The notes under the pieces were generated by a model. The model saw nothing but the letters and a program-made list of their open reading frames with translations. It was not told where the DNA came from and searched no databases. Below are positions 44,290 to 55,200 of a stretch of DNA of 64,000 nt, piece after piece. A program made the position numbers and the translations under genes. Source of the DNA: Mesostigma viride (lineage: Eukaryota > Streptophyta > Mesostigmatophyceae > Mesostigmatales > Mesostigmataceae); contig RPFO01000082.1 in the NCBI GenBank assembly GCA_009746045.1, positions 799,473-863,472 on the forward strand, given 5' to 3'. Positions within the stretch are counted from its first letter, which is position 1; each line of letters starts with the position of its first letter.

Positions 44290-45800
44290 GGGCAACGGCC
44301 CATTCTTGGTATTGCAAGTTTTAACGTGCGCACCCTCCCTGCAGATCCTTCTACGAGCGGCGGCACCCCAGCACGCCAACGCGTCGACGAGCTGATCGCC
44401 CTGTGCGCCGACAACAAGATCGCTGTTCTTGGAGTCCAGGAGCACCGACGCACCGTTGACCCTCAGCACGCGGTCAACGGTCTGCTGGTCGACGACCTGC
44501 GGCAGGCTGGCGGTTCCACTATGGTGGCGGCGACGCGCCGGGCCAAGGTGGTGTGGGCCTCTTGTGCTCGCCGGCAGCATCAGAGCAGCTCCAGTCCATC
44601 GTGCTGCGGTCCCCGCGTGTGCTAGTGGCCACTTTTTCGGCCACTGAGGGCCATTCACACCACACGCTAACCGTTATCGTGGGATATGCACCACATGCGG
44701 GTCGAGCTCAGGCGGAACGTGAGGCCTTCTTCGACGCCCTCAAGGAGGAGGAGGCCAACATCCCAGCTCGGCACTTCCTGGTTATGCTGCTCGACGCCAA
44801 CGCCACGCTGCCAGTTGGCACTGGGGGCGCTCAGTATTCCCCAACCAACACGACAGCCAACGGTAACACGCCTTTATTTGCGAATCTGCTGGCAGAATCT
44901 GCGCTGGTTGCATGCAATGCTTCTTTCGCACGCCCCGCTGAGCAGCTGGCCACCTTTTTTGGGCCGTCGGATCGGGTGGTGTGCCTTGATTATGTCTGCG
45001 TACGTCGGGCTCAGCGCCCCTCAGTTGTCGATGCTCGCGTCCTGCAAGATTCTGTCAGCACGGTGGAATCTGATCATCGTCTCGTGCTCGCTCGCATCAG
45101 ATTGCGGTTTCCTGGGGTGAAACCGTCGCGACAGCTGGCACCTCAGCCAGATCTGAAAGTGCTCCGGATTGTGCTGAAGGATGCCGACAAGATGTCAGCA
45201 GAAGAGCAGGCCGCTATGTCGCACAGGGATGATTTCCTGGCCGTATTCGACGCCGGGGGCAGCCGACAGCAGTTACACGCCATTCCGCCGCCGGGGGATA
45301 TTTCAGTGATCCTCCGTGGTGTCGCCGCCAAGTATCGCCTGGCTGCCCGCACCCTCCCACCTTGCCTCCGCGTCGGCAGCTTGCTGTCCACCGTCACGCA
45401 CCGACAGTGGTCGCCGCCAGGCAGATGCTCCGCCGCAACAGAGATCCGATCGCCAAACCTGGGCTGCAAGCAGCTCTGAGGGCCGCCTACGAGCAGGCTG
45501 AGAAGGCAGATGCTCAGCAGATGGTCAAGGACCTGCGCAGCTGCCAGCAGAAGCACGACGGCAAGGGGGCCTGGTTCTGGTACAAGCGCCTCGGGCACCC
45601 GGACGGCCTCGGCCGGCCCCACCGCCACGACGTCCCCGGCGCCCCAGCCAAGCGGCTTCGTACCTGGGCCACGGCCACGGCCGAGGTCGTGGGGACAGCT
45701 GCGCCGCCCCCACCCCTGCTCCCAGCCGCCGCCGCCCGCCCGGCCGCCCTGGCCGGCCCCGCTGGGCCCCCGCCCCGCCTAGGTCAGCGGCGGACTACCT
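44290..45800 (+). pseudogene. LINE-B ORF2 N-terminal part: APE-type endonuclease, frameshifted
   Basis: IASFNVRTLPAD (about 44310) and IAVLGVQEHRR (about 44420) carry the Asn and Glu of the APE metal site. After a shift near 44555 come VIVGYAPHAGRA, VMLLDANATLPVG, RVVCLDYVCVRR and TVESDHRLVLARI (the D.N, DY and SDH catalytic motifs). Another shift near 45440 leads to a linker (AYEQAEKADAQQMVKDLRSC) before the RT. It would nick target DNA to prime reverse transcription. Confidence 0.8.
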
Positions 45801-45840
45801 AGTCCCCCCGCTGGTCGGCCCACTTGGCGACCCGTCTGAC

Positions 45841-47484
45841 ATGCCTCCTTTCACCTCTCGCGAGGTCACGGAGGCGGTCCAGCGCCTGCGTTATGACGCA
45901 GCCACCGGCTCTGACGAGATTCCGGCCGCAGTTGTAAAACTTGCAGCCGAATTCGAGGACACAGGTGTTATGCTGCTCTTCCGGGACATCTGCAACCGCC
46001 TTCTGCTGTCGTCGCAACCACCTCCAGCGGCCTGGCAACACAGTTTTCGCACGATGCTGTACAAGAACAAGGGGTCGCCTGCCGACCCCGGCAACTACAG
46101 AGGGGTGTGCATTCAAAGTGCCCCCCTCAAGCTTCTTATGCGGCTCATCCTGAACCGCCTGCGCACGGCCCTGGACGGTCACCTCAGCGAGACTCAGCAC
46201 GGCTTCCGTTCAGGTCGCAACACAGTACAGGCGCTCTTCGCTACTCGCCGACTGGTGGAGGAACTGCAACGCCTTCAGCCTGGTGAGTCCCCTTTGCACC
46301 TTGTGCTGGTGGACTTCATCAAAGCCTTCGATTCGGTTTTCTGGCCTGCGCTTTGGGACATCCTCGAGTTGTTCCGGATCCCCCGCCCCCTGATTGCTGT
46401 CATCCGCAACCTGTATGAAGGGTCCACCACTTCGGTGCGCACTTCTTACGGGACCACGCCCCCATGCCCTTTACAGAAGGGTGTGTGGCAGGGCTGCGTG
46501 CTGTCGCCCTACCTGTTCATTATTGTTGTCGAATACGTAATGATTCAGGCGCGCAAGCGATTTGCCCGCATCGTGGGCAGGGAACCAGGAGTGCAGGTTG
46601 CTAACAAATTCTGGCATGGCGGTGCGGACACGGAGATTCGGCTAGCAGACATCATTTACGCAGACGACACCACCCTCTTCGAGGACACTGAGCACGTGCA
46701 GACATGGCTTGACTGCCTGGCTCTCGAGGCCCGTGCAGTGGGGCTTGAGGTCAGCAAGAAGACAGAGGCCCTGGCGGTTGGGCTCACCAACTCAGCGCCG
46801 CCCCTCTATCTCCTAGACGGCTCTCGAGTCCTGTATCGGGACCGCGTTAAGCTGCTGGGCAGCCTGCTCCCTAGCTGCGAGGTTGATGTGGACCATCGCA
46901 TCTCCCTCGCCTGGCACGCTTTACGCCAGTACCGGGCCCTGTGGCGCAAGCCCCTGGGCAAGATCGAGAAACAGGACCTGTTCAAGGTCCTCGTCCTTCC
47001 TGTTCTCACGTATGGCGCCGAGACGTGGACCCTCACCGCCGACCTGGCCCGCAAGCTGGACGGCGCGGTCACCAGCATGCTGCGTTCCATTTTCAGAGTA
47101 GGATATGCTGCTCATGTCCGCAATGAGGACCTGTACCAGGGCATGCCCTATATCACCAGCACCATTAAGCAACGCCGCCTGCAGCTAGTAGGGCACCTAG
47201 CTCGCACCAACCAGGTAGACACCTCACGTGGCCCCCCCGCAGGACTGCGACCAGCCCAGCCTGGCCGGCACCTCCTGACGTGGGCTGGGCCCAGTGATGT
47301 TAGACGCCGCAAGGCCCGCACCTTCAAAGAACAGCTAGTAGAGGACATGGGGGGCCTAGGCCTCTCCGTGATTTGGAAGAAGATGATGGACAAGGCCAAG
47401 TGGGCCCAGGTCATAGAGGACAACGAGCCCCCCCCAGTGGGGAAGCGCCCGCGTGTGCAATCCCGCGGGAGGCACGCCAGATAG
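45841..47484 (+). CDS. LINE-B reverse transcriptase, intact frame
   Basis: This single 547-codon frame holds all RT motifs in order: SREVTEAVQRLRYDAATGSD; YKNKGSPADPGNYRGVCI; SETQHGFRSGRNTVQAL; LVDFIKAFDSVFWPAL (first catalytic Asp); QKGVWQGCVLSPYLFIIVV; IIYADDTTLFED (catalytic YADD); and a thumb and C-terminal region with YGAETWTLTADLARKLDG and RLQLVGHLARTNQVD. No RNase H or zinc knuckle follows. It is separated from the endonuclease by frame breaks, so retrotransposition from this copy is unlikely. Confidence 0.9.
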   Translation: MPPFTSREVTEAVQRLRYDAATGSDEIPAAVVKLAAEFEDTGVMLLFRDICNRLLLSSQPPPAAWQHSFRTMLYKNKGSPADPGNYRGVCIQSAPLKLLMRLILNRLRTALDGHLSETQHGFRSGRNTVQALFATRRLVEELQRLQPGESPLHLVLVDFIKAFDSVFWPALWDILELFRIPRPLIAVIRNLYEGSTTSVRTSYGTTPPCPLQKGVWQGCVLSPYLFIIVVEYVMIQARKRFARIVGREPGVQVANKFWHGGADTEIRLADIIYADDTTLFEDTEHVQTWLDCLALEARAVGLEVSKKTEALAVGLTNSAPPLYLLDGSRVLYRDRVKLLGSLLPSCEVDVDHRISLAWHALRQYRALWRKPLGKIEKQDLFKVLVLPVLTYGAETWTLTADLARKLDGAVTSMLRSIFRVGYAAHVRNEDLYQGMPYITSTIKQRRLQLVGHLARTNQVDTSRGPPAGLRPAQPGRHLLTWAGPSDVRRRKARTFKEQLVEDMGGLGLSVIWKKMMDKAKWAQVIEDNEPPPVGKRPRVQSRGRHAR

Positions 47485-47988
47485 CTCCCCCTAGGGCAAC
47501 GTGCGGCTGCCTAGATAGTAGATGTTGTAGCTAGAATGCTGTTAGATAGATGTAGTATGTAGCCAATGTAGATAGATTAGACCGGTAGGAATGTTTGCAC
47601 CCATCCATCCATCCATCGGGGTTAATGCTCCGTGACTCCCCAACGGGAGCACGAGTCTAATTAATTAATTAATTTATACACAGCAGTTGCTGGCCGGCCT
47701 AGTGGTCCCAGCCAACTGAAGTTTGAACACCGCATAAATAATCCCTCTCTCTTGCTTGGACTGCACGATGCAGACCAAGAAGAGGTGGCAGACCATTCTT
47801 CAGGCCCACACGCCAGCCCCTGTGGGCAAGCCCCCCCCCACCCTGGCAGGACCTCGGAAGGGGCGCTTTGCTGCCGGAGTAGAGCAGGTAGGATTTTCTA
47901 GATTAATTAGCTTACGGCATTAGCTTAGTTTGGTTTTGCGGCTTTGCCCACCTCTATCCGGCAGCAAGCAAGGGATCAATACAATACA

Positions 47989-48415
47989 AGGCCCGCACCT
48001 TCAAAGAACAGCTAGTAGAGGACATGGGGGGCCTAGGCCTCTCCGTGATTTGGAAGAAGATGATGGACAAGGCCAAGTGGGCCCAGGTCATAGAGGACAA
48101 CGAGCCCCCCCCAGTGGGGAAGCGCCCACGAGTGCAATCCTGTGGGAGGCACGCCAGATAGCCCCCCTAGGGCAGCGTGCGGCTGCCTAGATAGTTGTTG
48201 TTGTTCGCATGCTGTTAGATAGATGTAGTATGTAGCCGATGTAGATAGATTAGACCGGTAGGACTGTTAATTTGCACCCATCCATCCATACATCCATCGG
48301 GGTTAATGCTCCGTGACTCCCCAACGGGAGCACGAGTCTAATTAATTAATTAATTAATTAATTAATTAATCAATTAATTAATTAATTAATTAATTAATTA
48401 ATTAATTAATTAATT
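47989..48415 (+). mobile_element. LINE-B, 5'-truncated copy
   Basis: Nearly identical to 47311-47674 (ARTFKEQLVEDMGGLGLSV in translation, then the 3' UTR). It ends in a long TTAA-repeat tail and is flanked by the perfect 11-bp duplication AATACAATACA at 47978-47988 and 48416-48426. Confidence 0.93.
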
Positions 48416-48474
48416 AATACAATACACGCGCTACATGATCTCCCCATGGAGTCATGTTATAATTTAATTTAATT

Positions 48475-49047
48475 TAATGCTCCTGTTTCCTCCCCACGGG
48501 CCCCGCGGCGCATTGCTAGAATGCAGGGTAGAAGTCCGCAGGTGGAGGTTATTGCCCCTGAGGATAGCCGCTACACTACCACCTTGTCTACCACTACAGT
48601 AGAGGACAGCTCAGATGAGGATTATATCCCCCTCTAGCTGACTATATCAAGGAGACAACCCTCTAGTGACAGGAGAACTTTTGCGGATGACTGTAGGTGT
48701 AAGTTGGCGATGCCCTAGGATCCGGAGACGTCCGTCCTATAGTCAGCGAAAGTTGGTGCGAGAGGTCCCCAGTTCGATTCCGGTCGGATTCATTTGCAGA
48801 TCGCGTTTTTCCGCGTTTTCCGCGGACCGGCACTGAACGCAAATGGTTTTCACCTTTGCGGCGTGCCAAATCAGAATATATCAAGGAGAGTGACTATATA
48901 TGGTTCCTTTGTCTCCTTGATATCGGGTTGGGGCATGATGCAGACCATATTTGTAACTTTCGTGTAATTCTTTTCTAATGAGATGAGTACTCTGCGGCAT
49001 GCCCAAGCGCGTGACACGCAACTGACGCAAGTACTACTTACTTACAA
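48475..49047 (+). mobile_element. LINE-A 3' fragment interrupted by a SINE
   Basis: 48475-48640 is the end of the LINE-A frame (EVIAPEDSRYTT...EDSSDEDYIPL). Its 3' UTR resumes at about 48924 (GGGTTGGGGCATGATGCAGAC) and ends in CTTA repeats at 49047. The gap contains a SINE-like repeat and short inverted sequences. Confidence 0.8.
48656..48876 (+). mobile_element. tRNA-derived SINE-like repeat, copy 2, with target duplication
   Basis: TATATCAAGGAGA stands on both sides (48643-48655 and 48877-48889). Bases 48718-48791 form a 74-nt tRNA-like unit: acceptor halves GGATCCG and CGGATTC pair (one G-T pair) and AGTTCGATTCC supplies the B-box. The anticodon arm does not pair, so it is not a tRNA gene. 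The body has two GCGTTTTCCGCG words and a GCAAA/TTTGC hairpin. Confidence 0.8.
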
Positions 49048-49283
49048 GTGCTGCGGAGAGAACGCGCATTGTCGCCTGCCCACATGTGGCTAGTGAGAGA
49101 AGTTAGGGCACCCTCCCTCTCGTTATGTATAGGGGTTGAAGCTTTCTTTACTCCAGATGTATTGACACCAACGTGACGCAGTCATGTGCATACTAATCAA
49201 GCAAAGCCAGCTAAGATGCACAGAGGGCGCCCAGATTGAGCTAGCTTAGAGCTAGCACATAGAAACTCAGCACAGAGGAAATT

Positions 49284-52200
49284 TTATGCTGCACTGCTGG
49301 CCCTGCTAATCGTTAGTAGCAGCGGATAGCAAAAATCCACATCATAGCCTGGCCAGGCATTGCTGGACCCATGTAGAAAGCTCTGGTGCAGCTGCCACAC
49401 ATCATCATCGTACTTGGTCCACAAGCGAGCCTCAAGGGACCCACTGACATGCTCCTTCAATGTGCTCATGAAGGCATCCAGGGTGCCTCCTCGGGGAGGG
49501 TTGAGCAAAAGGGCGATGGGCACATCGGGCACATTCAGCATGGGAGACATCATCCACCTGGCCCCGTTGAGGCCACTCTCAACTGCCGGTGGGGCCAGCC
49601 CGTTGCTTTCTTCATGCGCTGCAGATGCCCCGTCCCATGATGCTCCTCTTTCCAAATCCAATGGCATGGCACACTGATGGCAACCCGAGGGACCATCCTG
49701 ACATGGCTGCGATGGCGCCGTCGGATTTACGAGGTTCTCTGTGCCTTGAGTGGCGCAGACGCCAGCAGCGACTTCAGACCTTTCCCGGCGCAGCTGAATG
49801 GCCAAGTCATGGTGTCCACCATCGGCCACTCCTGGTGCTGTTCCCTGTACTACAAATGTACCATTTGCTGGATCATGGACGGCGTCCGCTGGACCACCAA
49901 CGCTGGAAGATGGAGCTGCTTCATCAGGGGATGGACCCCTGCAATGTCCTGCCGACTGGTTTGAAGTGTCCCGAAGCAGCCAACAGATCGTGTTCACCAG
50001 CTCACGATGGTAGTCCTTGAAGAATGTGCTGTGTAGGGGGCAAAGTCGTTTGACCATCCACCCCGCCAACACGATCCAACATGCAATTTGTGCGCGTAGG
50101 ATGTAAGTAGTTCAGGTACTCTCATGGATACCTGTCTCAAGAAAGCTGAGGTCATTTTCCCACTTTTCTGGTATTGAGGGAAAGTACCTGTAAACAGCGC
50201 AGAATTGACGTACCAGTAGCATCCATTTTAAGTACGCCAGTCGCCATGTAATCTCTCATGTAGCCAAGTTAAACATTCCTGTAGAAGAAGCTGCTTCTGG
50301 ACCATGCAGCATGCACTCACACAATGGCAAGGTGACTTGGTGACGCAGTGCCACAGAGATAACCGGTGAAGGAATAGCCGGGTATAGAACACGCAGACCC
50401 ACACCTGCTTCAGAAGACAAGGAACCTACCTGCGGTATTGGCTGCTGTACACAAGTATGGAGCACAGCAAATGAAGACATGGGAGGTTGGGCATTGTCGC
50501 TTGCAGCAAGGAGGGCTTTTAAAGAGCACTGAAGCACTTGCCAAAATGCTTCCAGAAGGGTAGCTGAATTGGGAATGCTCCTATAGATACGGCATATGTT
50601 CCTACAGAGACTATAAATAGATGCATATGCTACTACACCGGAGACTATATCTAGATGCATATGCTACTACACCGGAGACTATAAATAGATGCATATGCTT
50701 CTACATTGGAGACTATAAATGGATGCATATGCTACTACACCTGAGACTATAAATGGATGCATATGCTACTACACCGGAGACTAAATATATAGATGCATAT
50801 GCTACCACACCGGAGACTATAAATAGATGCATATGCTTCTACATTGGAGACTATAAATGGATGCATATGCTACTACACCTGAGACTATAAATGGATGCAT
50901 ATGCTACTACACCGGAGACTAAATATATAGATGCATATGCTACCACACCGGACACTAAATATATAGATGCATATGCTACTACACTGGAGACTGGCAACTA
51001 ACAAAAGTTATCTTTGCCGCACCTCACATTGAACTCCAAAGGCCCCCTCCTCAGTCCTATTTTCTACAAACAAACTCTCTAGTCATGTCTAGCTAAACAG
51101 GCGGAATCGAACCAGCGACCAACACGGCAAGAATACGGCCAGAATCTGTGTTCCCCAGCCACGTCCCCGCTCTTGCTCTTGCTCCCGCACGTGCCATCCA
51201 GGCTTCATGATGGTACGCAAGGAAATACGTGGGAGAAGCGGAAAGTGCATGGGAGGATATTACAAGTGCCAGGCAGCATTCCAAACCCCTTGCAGTCTGT
51301 GGCCTCTACACAAGGCATCAAATGAAACACGTCTCCATCTAATCCATATTACATATATGCTAAAAGAACTTTCCGCACGGACGGCAAAGTGGTCCATCAC
51401 ATTGCACGGGGCGACACCGCACAAGGCAGCAGGCCTCCTGGTGACGCCATGCAATAAAGCCAAGTGAAAATTGACCATTATTGATCAGCACCCGCCGCCA
51501 TCAGCCAAGGAGATTGTCGTACCAATCCGATGCGATCAATACGTCAAACTCGCCGCCATGGGGAAGCCCGTGATCGGCCCACGGCAGGAGTTCCGCGGAC
51601 ACCTGGCAGGGGCCGAAGAGGCGCGCGTTGCGTTGGATGTTTCCAGAGAGGCCTGTGTAGGTAGTACATATGTGTCAAGGAGACAACCAGCGCAGGCCAG
51701 AAATCGGTAGTACATACGTATTGTCGCACGCACAGCGAGTATGCAACTTGGGGTGTGGATGCGGCGCGCACAGTCGTCCCACGGTGGCGCGGTCCCGAAA
51801 TAGCCCAGCGTGGGTTGTTGTTCATGCCCACCCAACCCATCATGGAGCGTCCAGCGTGTGATACAGTGACCCCAGTACAGTGCCCACACAGGTGGTCATG
51901 GAGTCAGGCGAGTGGTTTGAAAGTTGTTTAGCCGACAGCGGACGAAATGCAGATCAAAAGTCAAGGGTAAATCCGGGGTCATGGCTCGCAGGGATGCTTT
52001 GGATGGTGTTGCCAGGCTAGATGTTGGGTAGTGACCAAGTGCCAGTGCTTACGCCGGTGCTGTTGCTGTTTGCTGTTGCTGTTTGCTGTTGCTGTTTGCT
52101 GTTGCTGTTTGCTGTTGCTGTTTGCTGTTGCTGTTTGCTGTTTGCTGTTTCTGTTTCTGTTGTTGTTTCTGTTGTTGTTTCTGTTTCTGTATCTGTTTCT

Positions 52201-55200
52201 GTTTCTGTTTCTGTTTCTGTTTCTGTTTCTGTTTCTGTTTCTGTTTCTGTTTCTGTTTCTGTTTCTGTTTCTGTTTCTGTTTCTGTTTCTGTTTCTGTTT
52301 CTGTTTCTGTTTCTGTTTCTGTTTCTGTTGTTGTTTCTGTTTCTGTTTCTGTTTCTGTTTCTGTTTCTGTTTCTGTTTCTGTTTCTGTTTCTGTTTCTGT
52401 TTCTGTTTCTGTTTCTGTTTCTGTTTCTGTTTCTGTTTCTGTTGTTGTTTCTGTTTCTGTTGTTGTTTCTATTTCTGTTTCTGTTTCTGTTTCTGTTTCT
52501 GTTTCTGTTTCTGTTTCTGTTTCTGTTTCTGTTTCTGTTTCTGTTTCTGTTTCTGTTTCTGTTTCTGTTTCTGTTTCTGTTTCTGTTGTTGTTTCTGTTT
52601 CTGTTTCTGTTTCTGTTTCTGTTGCTGACACTGACAGCGAATGCCCGTGCGGAAGTCACATTTCAAGCTCTGGCGACCAAACAGCCTAGGGAACCCCACT
52701 TTCCAAAGGTTGCTTGTGTGAATACGGGAAAAAAAGGATACACGCCACCACAAGGGGTTTCCCTATAATTTTCTTTATTCAAACAGGGGAAAGAGGATAC
52801 ACTCCACCACAAGGGGTTTCCCTATAATTTTCTTTATTCAAACAGGGGAAAGAGGATACACTCCACCACAAGGGGTTTCCCTATAATTTTCTTTATTCAA
52901 ACAGGGGAAAAAGGATACGCTCCACCACAAGGGGGTTCCCATCGGTCAGCAGCACCCGCGACGCCCCCGTGCAGGCAGCCACAGCCATCCCCGCCAGACC
53001 GTAACCCGCGCCGAGCTCAATAACATTTTTGCCGCTGCAGGAAGAGGGGCACATGGGTATGAAAAGAACATTGTGGCAGGCATGCAAGGCAGATTCCACA
53101 GGCCGATAAGAAAGTTAGGACACACGGCAAGCAGGCAACGGGTGGTTGGAAATCATCGATACCGAGGCAGCCAACAGACCTGTTCCCTGCCCTCTGACGG
53201 TAGGCACCTTTAAAAGCCGGCCAGCTGGCATGTCTGCGATTGGCACCCTTGGCTCCTTGGACTGGCTGAAGCAGCAACCAGCAGAGCATGCATGGAGGGG
53301 TGTTCAGGGCAGCAGCCCAACTAAAACAACAGGCAAGGCCCATTCCATCCGGCAGCTCCACCATTCCCAGGCAATTCCCACGAGCCCTCAAAAGGTGGAC
53401 AGACAGGGGAAGGGAGGGATGGGGGTTAAGTGGTGTGTGTGGGGGGGGGAATAAAGGGGTTTAAGGGGAAGGTGCTGAGGGTGAATGGGGACAGAAAAGA
53501 GGTTCCAAAAAAAGGATTCTTGATTAGATGGGGCCAGCAACTGGTTGCGGCCGGCTTTGGCTATTTATAGCGCATGCCCCACGGCGGCATGAATGGGTGT
53601 GCCTAGTATGCATCCTCCATGCCCCTAAAGACACAAACAAAACCCGGGCATGTGCGCTTGCAAAATTTTCGCTACGTGCACGAGAACGACCAGCCTCCAC
53701 TCTGGGTATGCAGCAGGGCAAAGGGGTCACAAGCAGCAAACCCTTGTTTCAGCCTTCTTTCCCTTTCTGCCGACCCCGCCGTGGCCCAAACAATCGCCTG
53801 TGTCCACTGCCGACTGAGGTGCCTATGCGCACGGTGTGCCGAATCCCCCGCCGTGCGTCGCCCTCTGGTTGCAGCGCGCCATTGGGAACTACAGTAGTAG
53901 ATGATGGACAACTGCGCAGACGCCAGATATAGCTCGGCAAGGCAACGTTGTGTGAATCGGGAGGATTGTAATGTTTGGTAAAGCAGCCGCTCACCGGAAC
54001 AGGCGTGCGTGGGCGCAGCACACGTGCGCCAGCACCTCCTCGCTCGGCCACAGGCAGACGTTGCCCGTGTTATCCACGCCACAGCGAAGCGACACCGTGT
54101 GCTCGGAGAGCGCGATGGGGGCATCCGCGCGCCGCTGCCTGCCAGGTGGCATGCATATTAGTATAGGGGGGGGGGGGGGGGGGGCAAGCAGACGTGAGTC
54201 AACCGTCCTTTTGTTATTCAATGAGCCGCCGTTGCTTTAATGTGAGATGGGTGGTTGAAGAAGACATCCTTTATGAACACACTTTAAGGAAACACACATG
54301 ATTACCATTGGTGACCCTAGAACCAATAGCCTAGCACCAGTAGCTCTGGGTGCAGATATTCCACACATCACTGAATAGGTGTCTCACTGAATAGTCGGTG
54401 GATTGGGTGTCTATCAGCATGGTGGAGCAAGTGCCTGTTTACTCTCCATTGTTTGAGATGGGTTGGTGCAAGGTGAGGCATGCACAGGTGGTGCGACGGG
54501 GGAGTGTCTTGTGACAGGGTGATGATAGCAGGGGTTGCCACCGTTGCCAGTAAGCACCGGAACCAGGTGCCATGGCAAGTTGCCTATCGGATGGTCACCA
54601 TCGTTTGCGCTCAAGGGCCCGCCACTGTGCCAGGTAGCGGGTGACGGTAGCAGCAGCGGTTCCTCCCAGCGGAAAAGAACGAGTGGCATGCCAGTAGACA
54701 GGGTAACCCTGCTGGCTGCTTTCATCACGAATGGATATGTCCCATGATGGCACGCCACCTTGCAGGTGCCTCCGTGGGAGGGAGGGAAGTACACGCTAGC
54801 CAGGCTGCAGCTTCGCAAGACACGCCATGCATGAGATGGGCACTATTCCTTGGTGGCACGTTGTCACGAAGATAGACAGGTCGCATGCATGAGATGGGCA
54901 CATGTCCTTGGTGACACGTTGTCACGAAGATAGACAGGTCGCATGCATGAGATGGGCACATGTCCTTGGTGGCACGTTGTCACGGAGATATACACGTCGC
55001 ATGCATGAGATGGGCACATGTCCTTGGTGGCTCGTTGTCACGAAGATATACACGTCGCATGCATGAGATGGGCACATGTCCTTGGTGACACGTTGTCACG
55101 GAGATAGACAGTTCGCATCCATGTCACGTACCTCAGTAGCAAATGAGGGCGGTCCTCTTCCGCACACCCGAGATCACGGTCGGCAGAGCGTCGGGGTAAA

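Larger units (their letters stand above)
42323..47674 (+). mobile_element. Full-length LINE-B retrotransposon
   Basis: It is bounded by the 11-bp duplication TATACACAGCA at 42312-42322 and 47675-47685. The flanks join into a sequence that aligns without a gap to the inverted LINE-D arm, which confirms the empty site. The 5352-bp element has a 5' UTR, ORF1, ORF2 with endonuclease and RT, a 3' UTR with a short CATC run and a TTAA-repeat tail. Confidence 0.93.

Noticed and set aside
48718-48791. A functional tRNA gene
   Set aside because: The acceptor stem and B-box fit, but the anticodon arm does not pair, the T-stem has mismatches and the unit is the head of a repeated SINE-like element.
50587-50995. 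Possible CRISPR array
   Set aside because: There are no variable spacers. Units abut directly and show higher-order duplication typical of minisatellites.
51979-52768. RNRN, ETET, VSVS and FLFL repeat proteins
   Set aside because: They are translations of the TTTCTG array in an intron.
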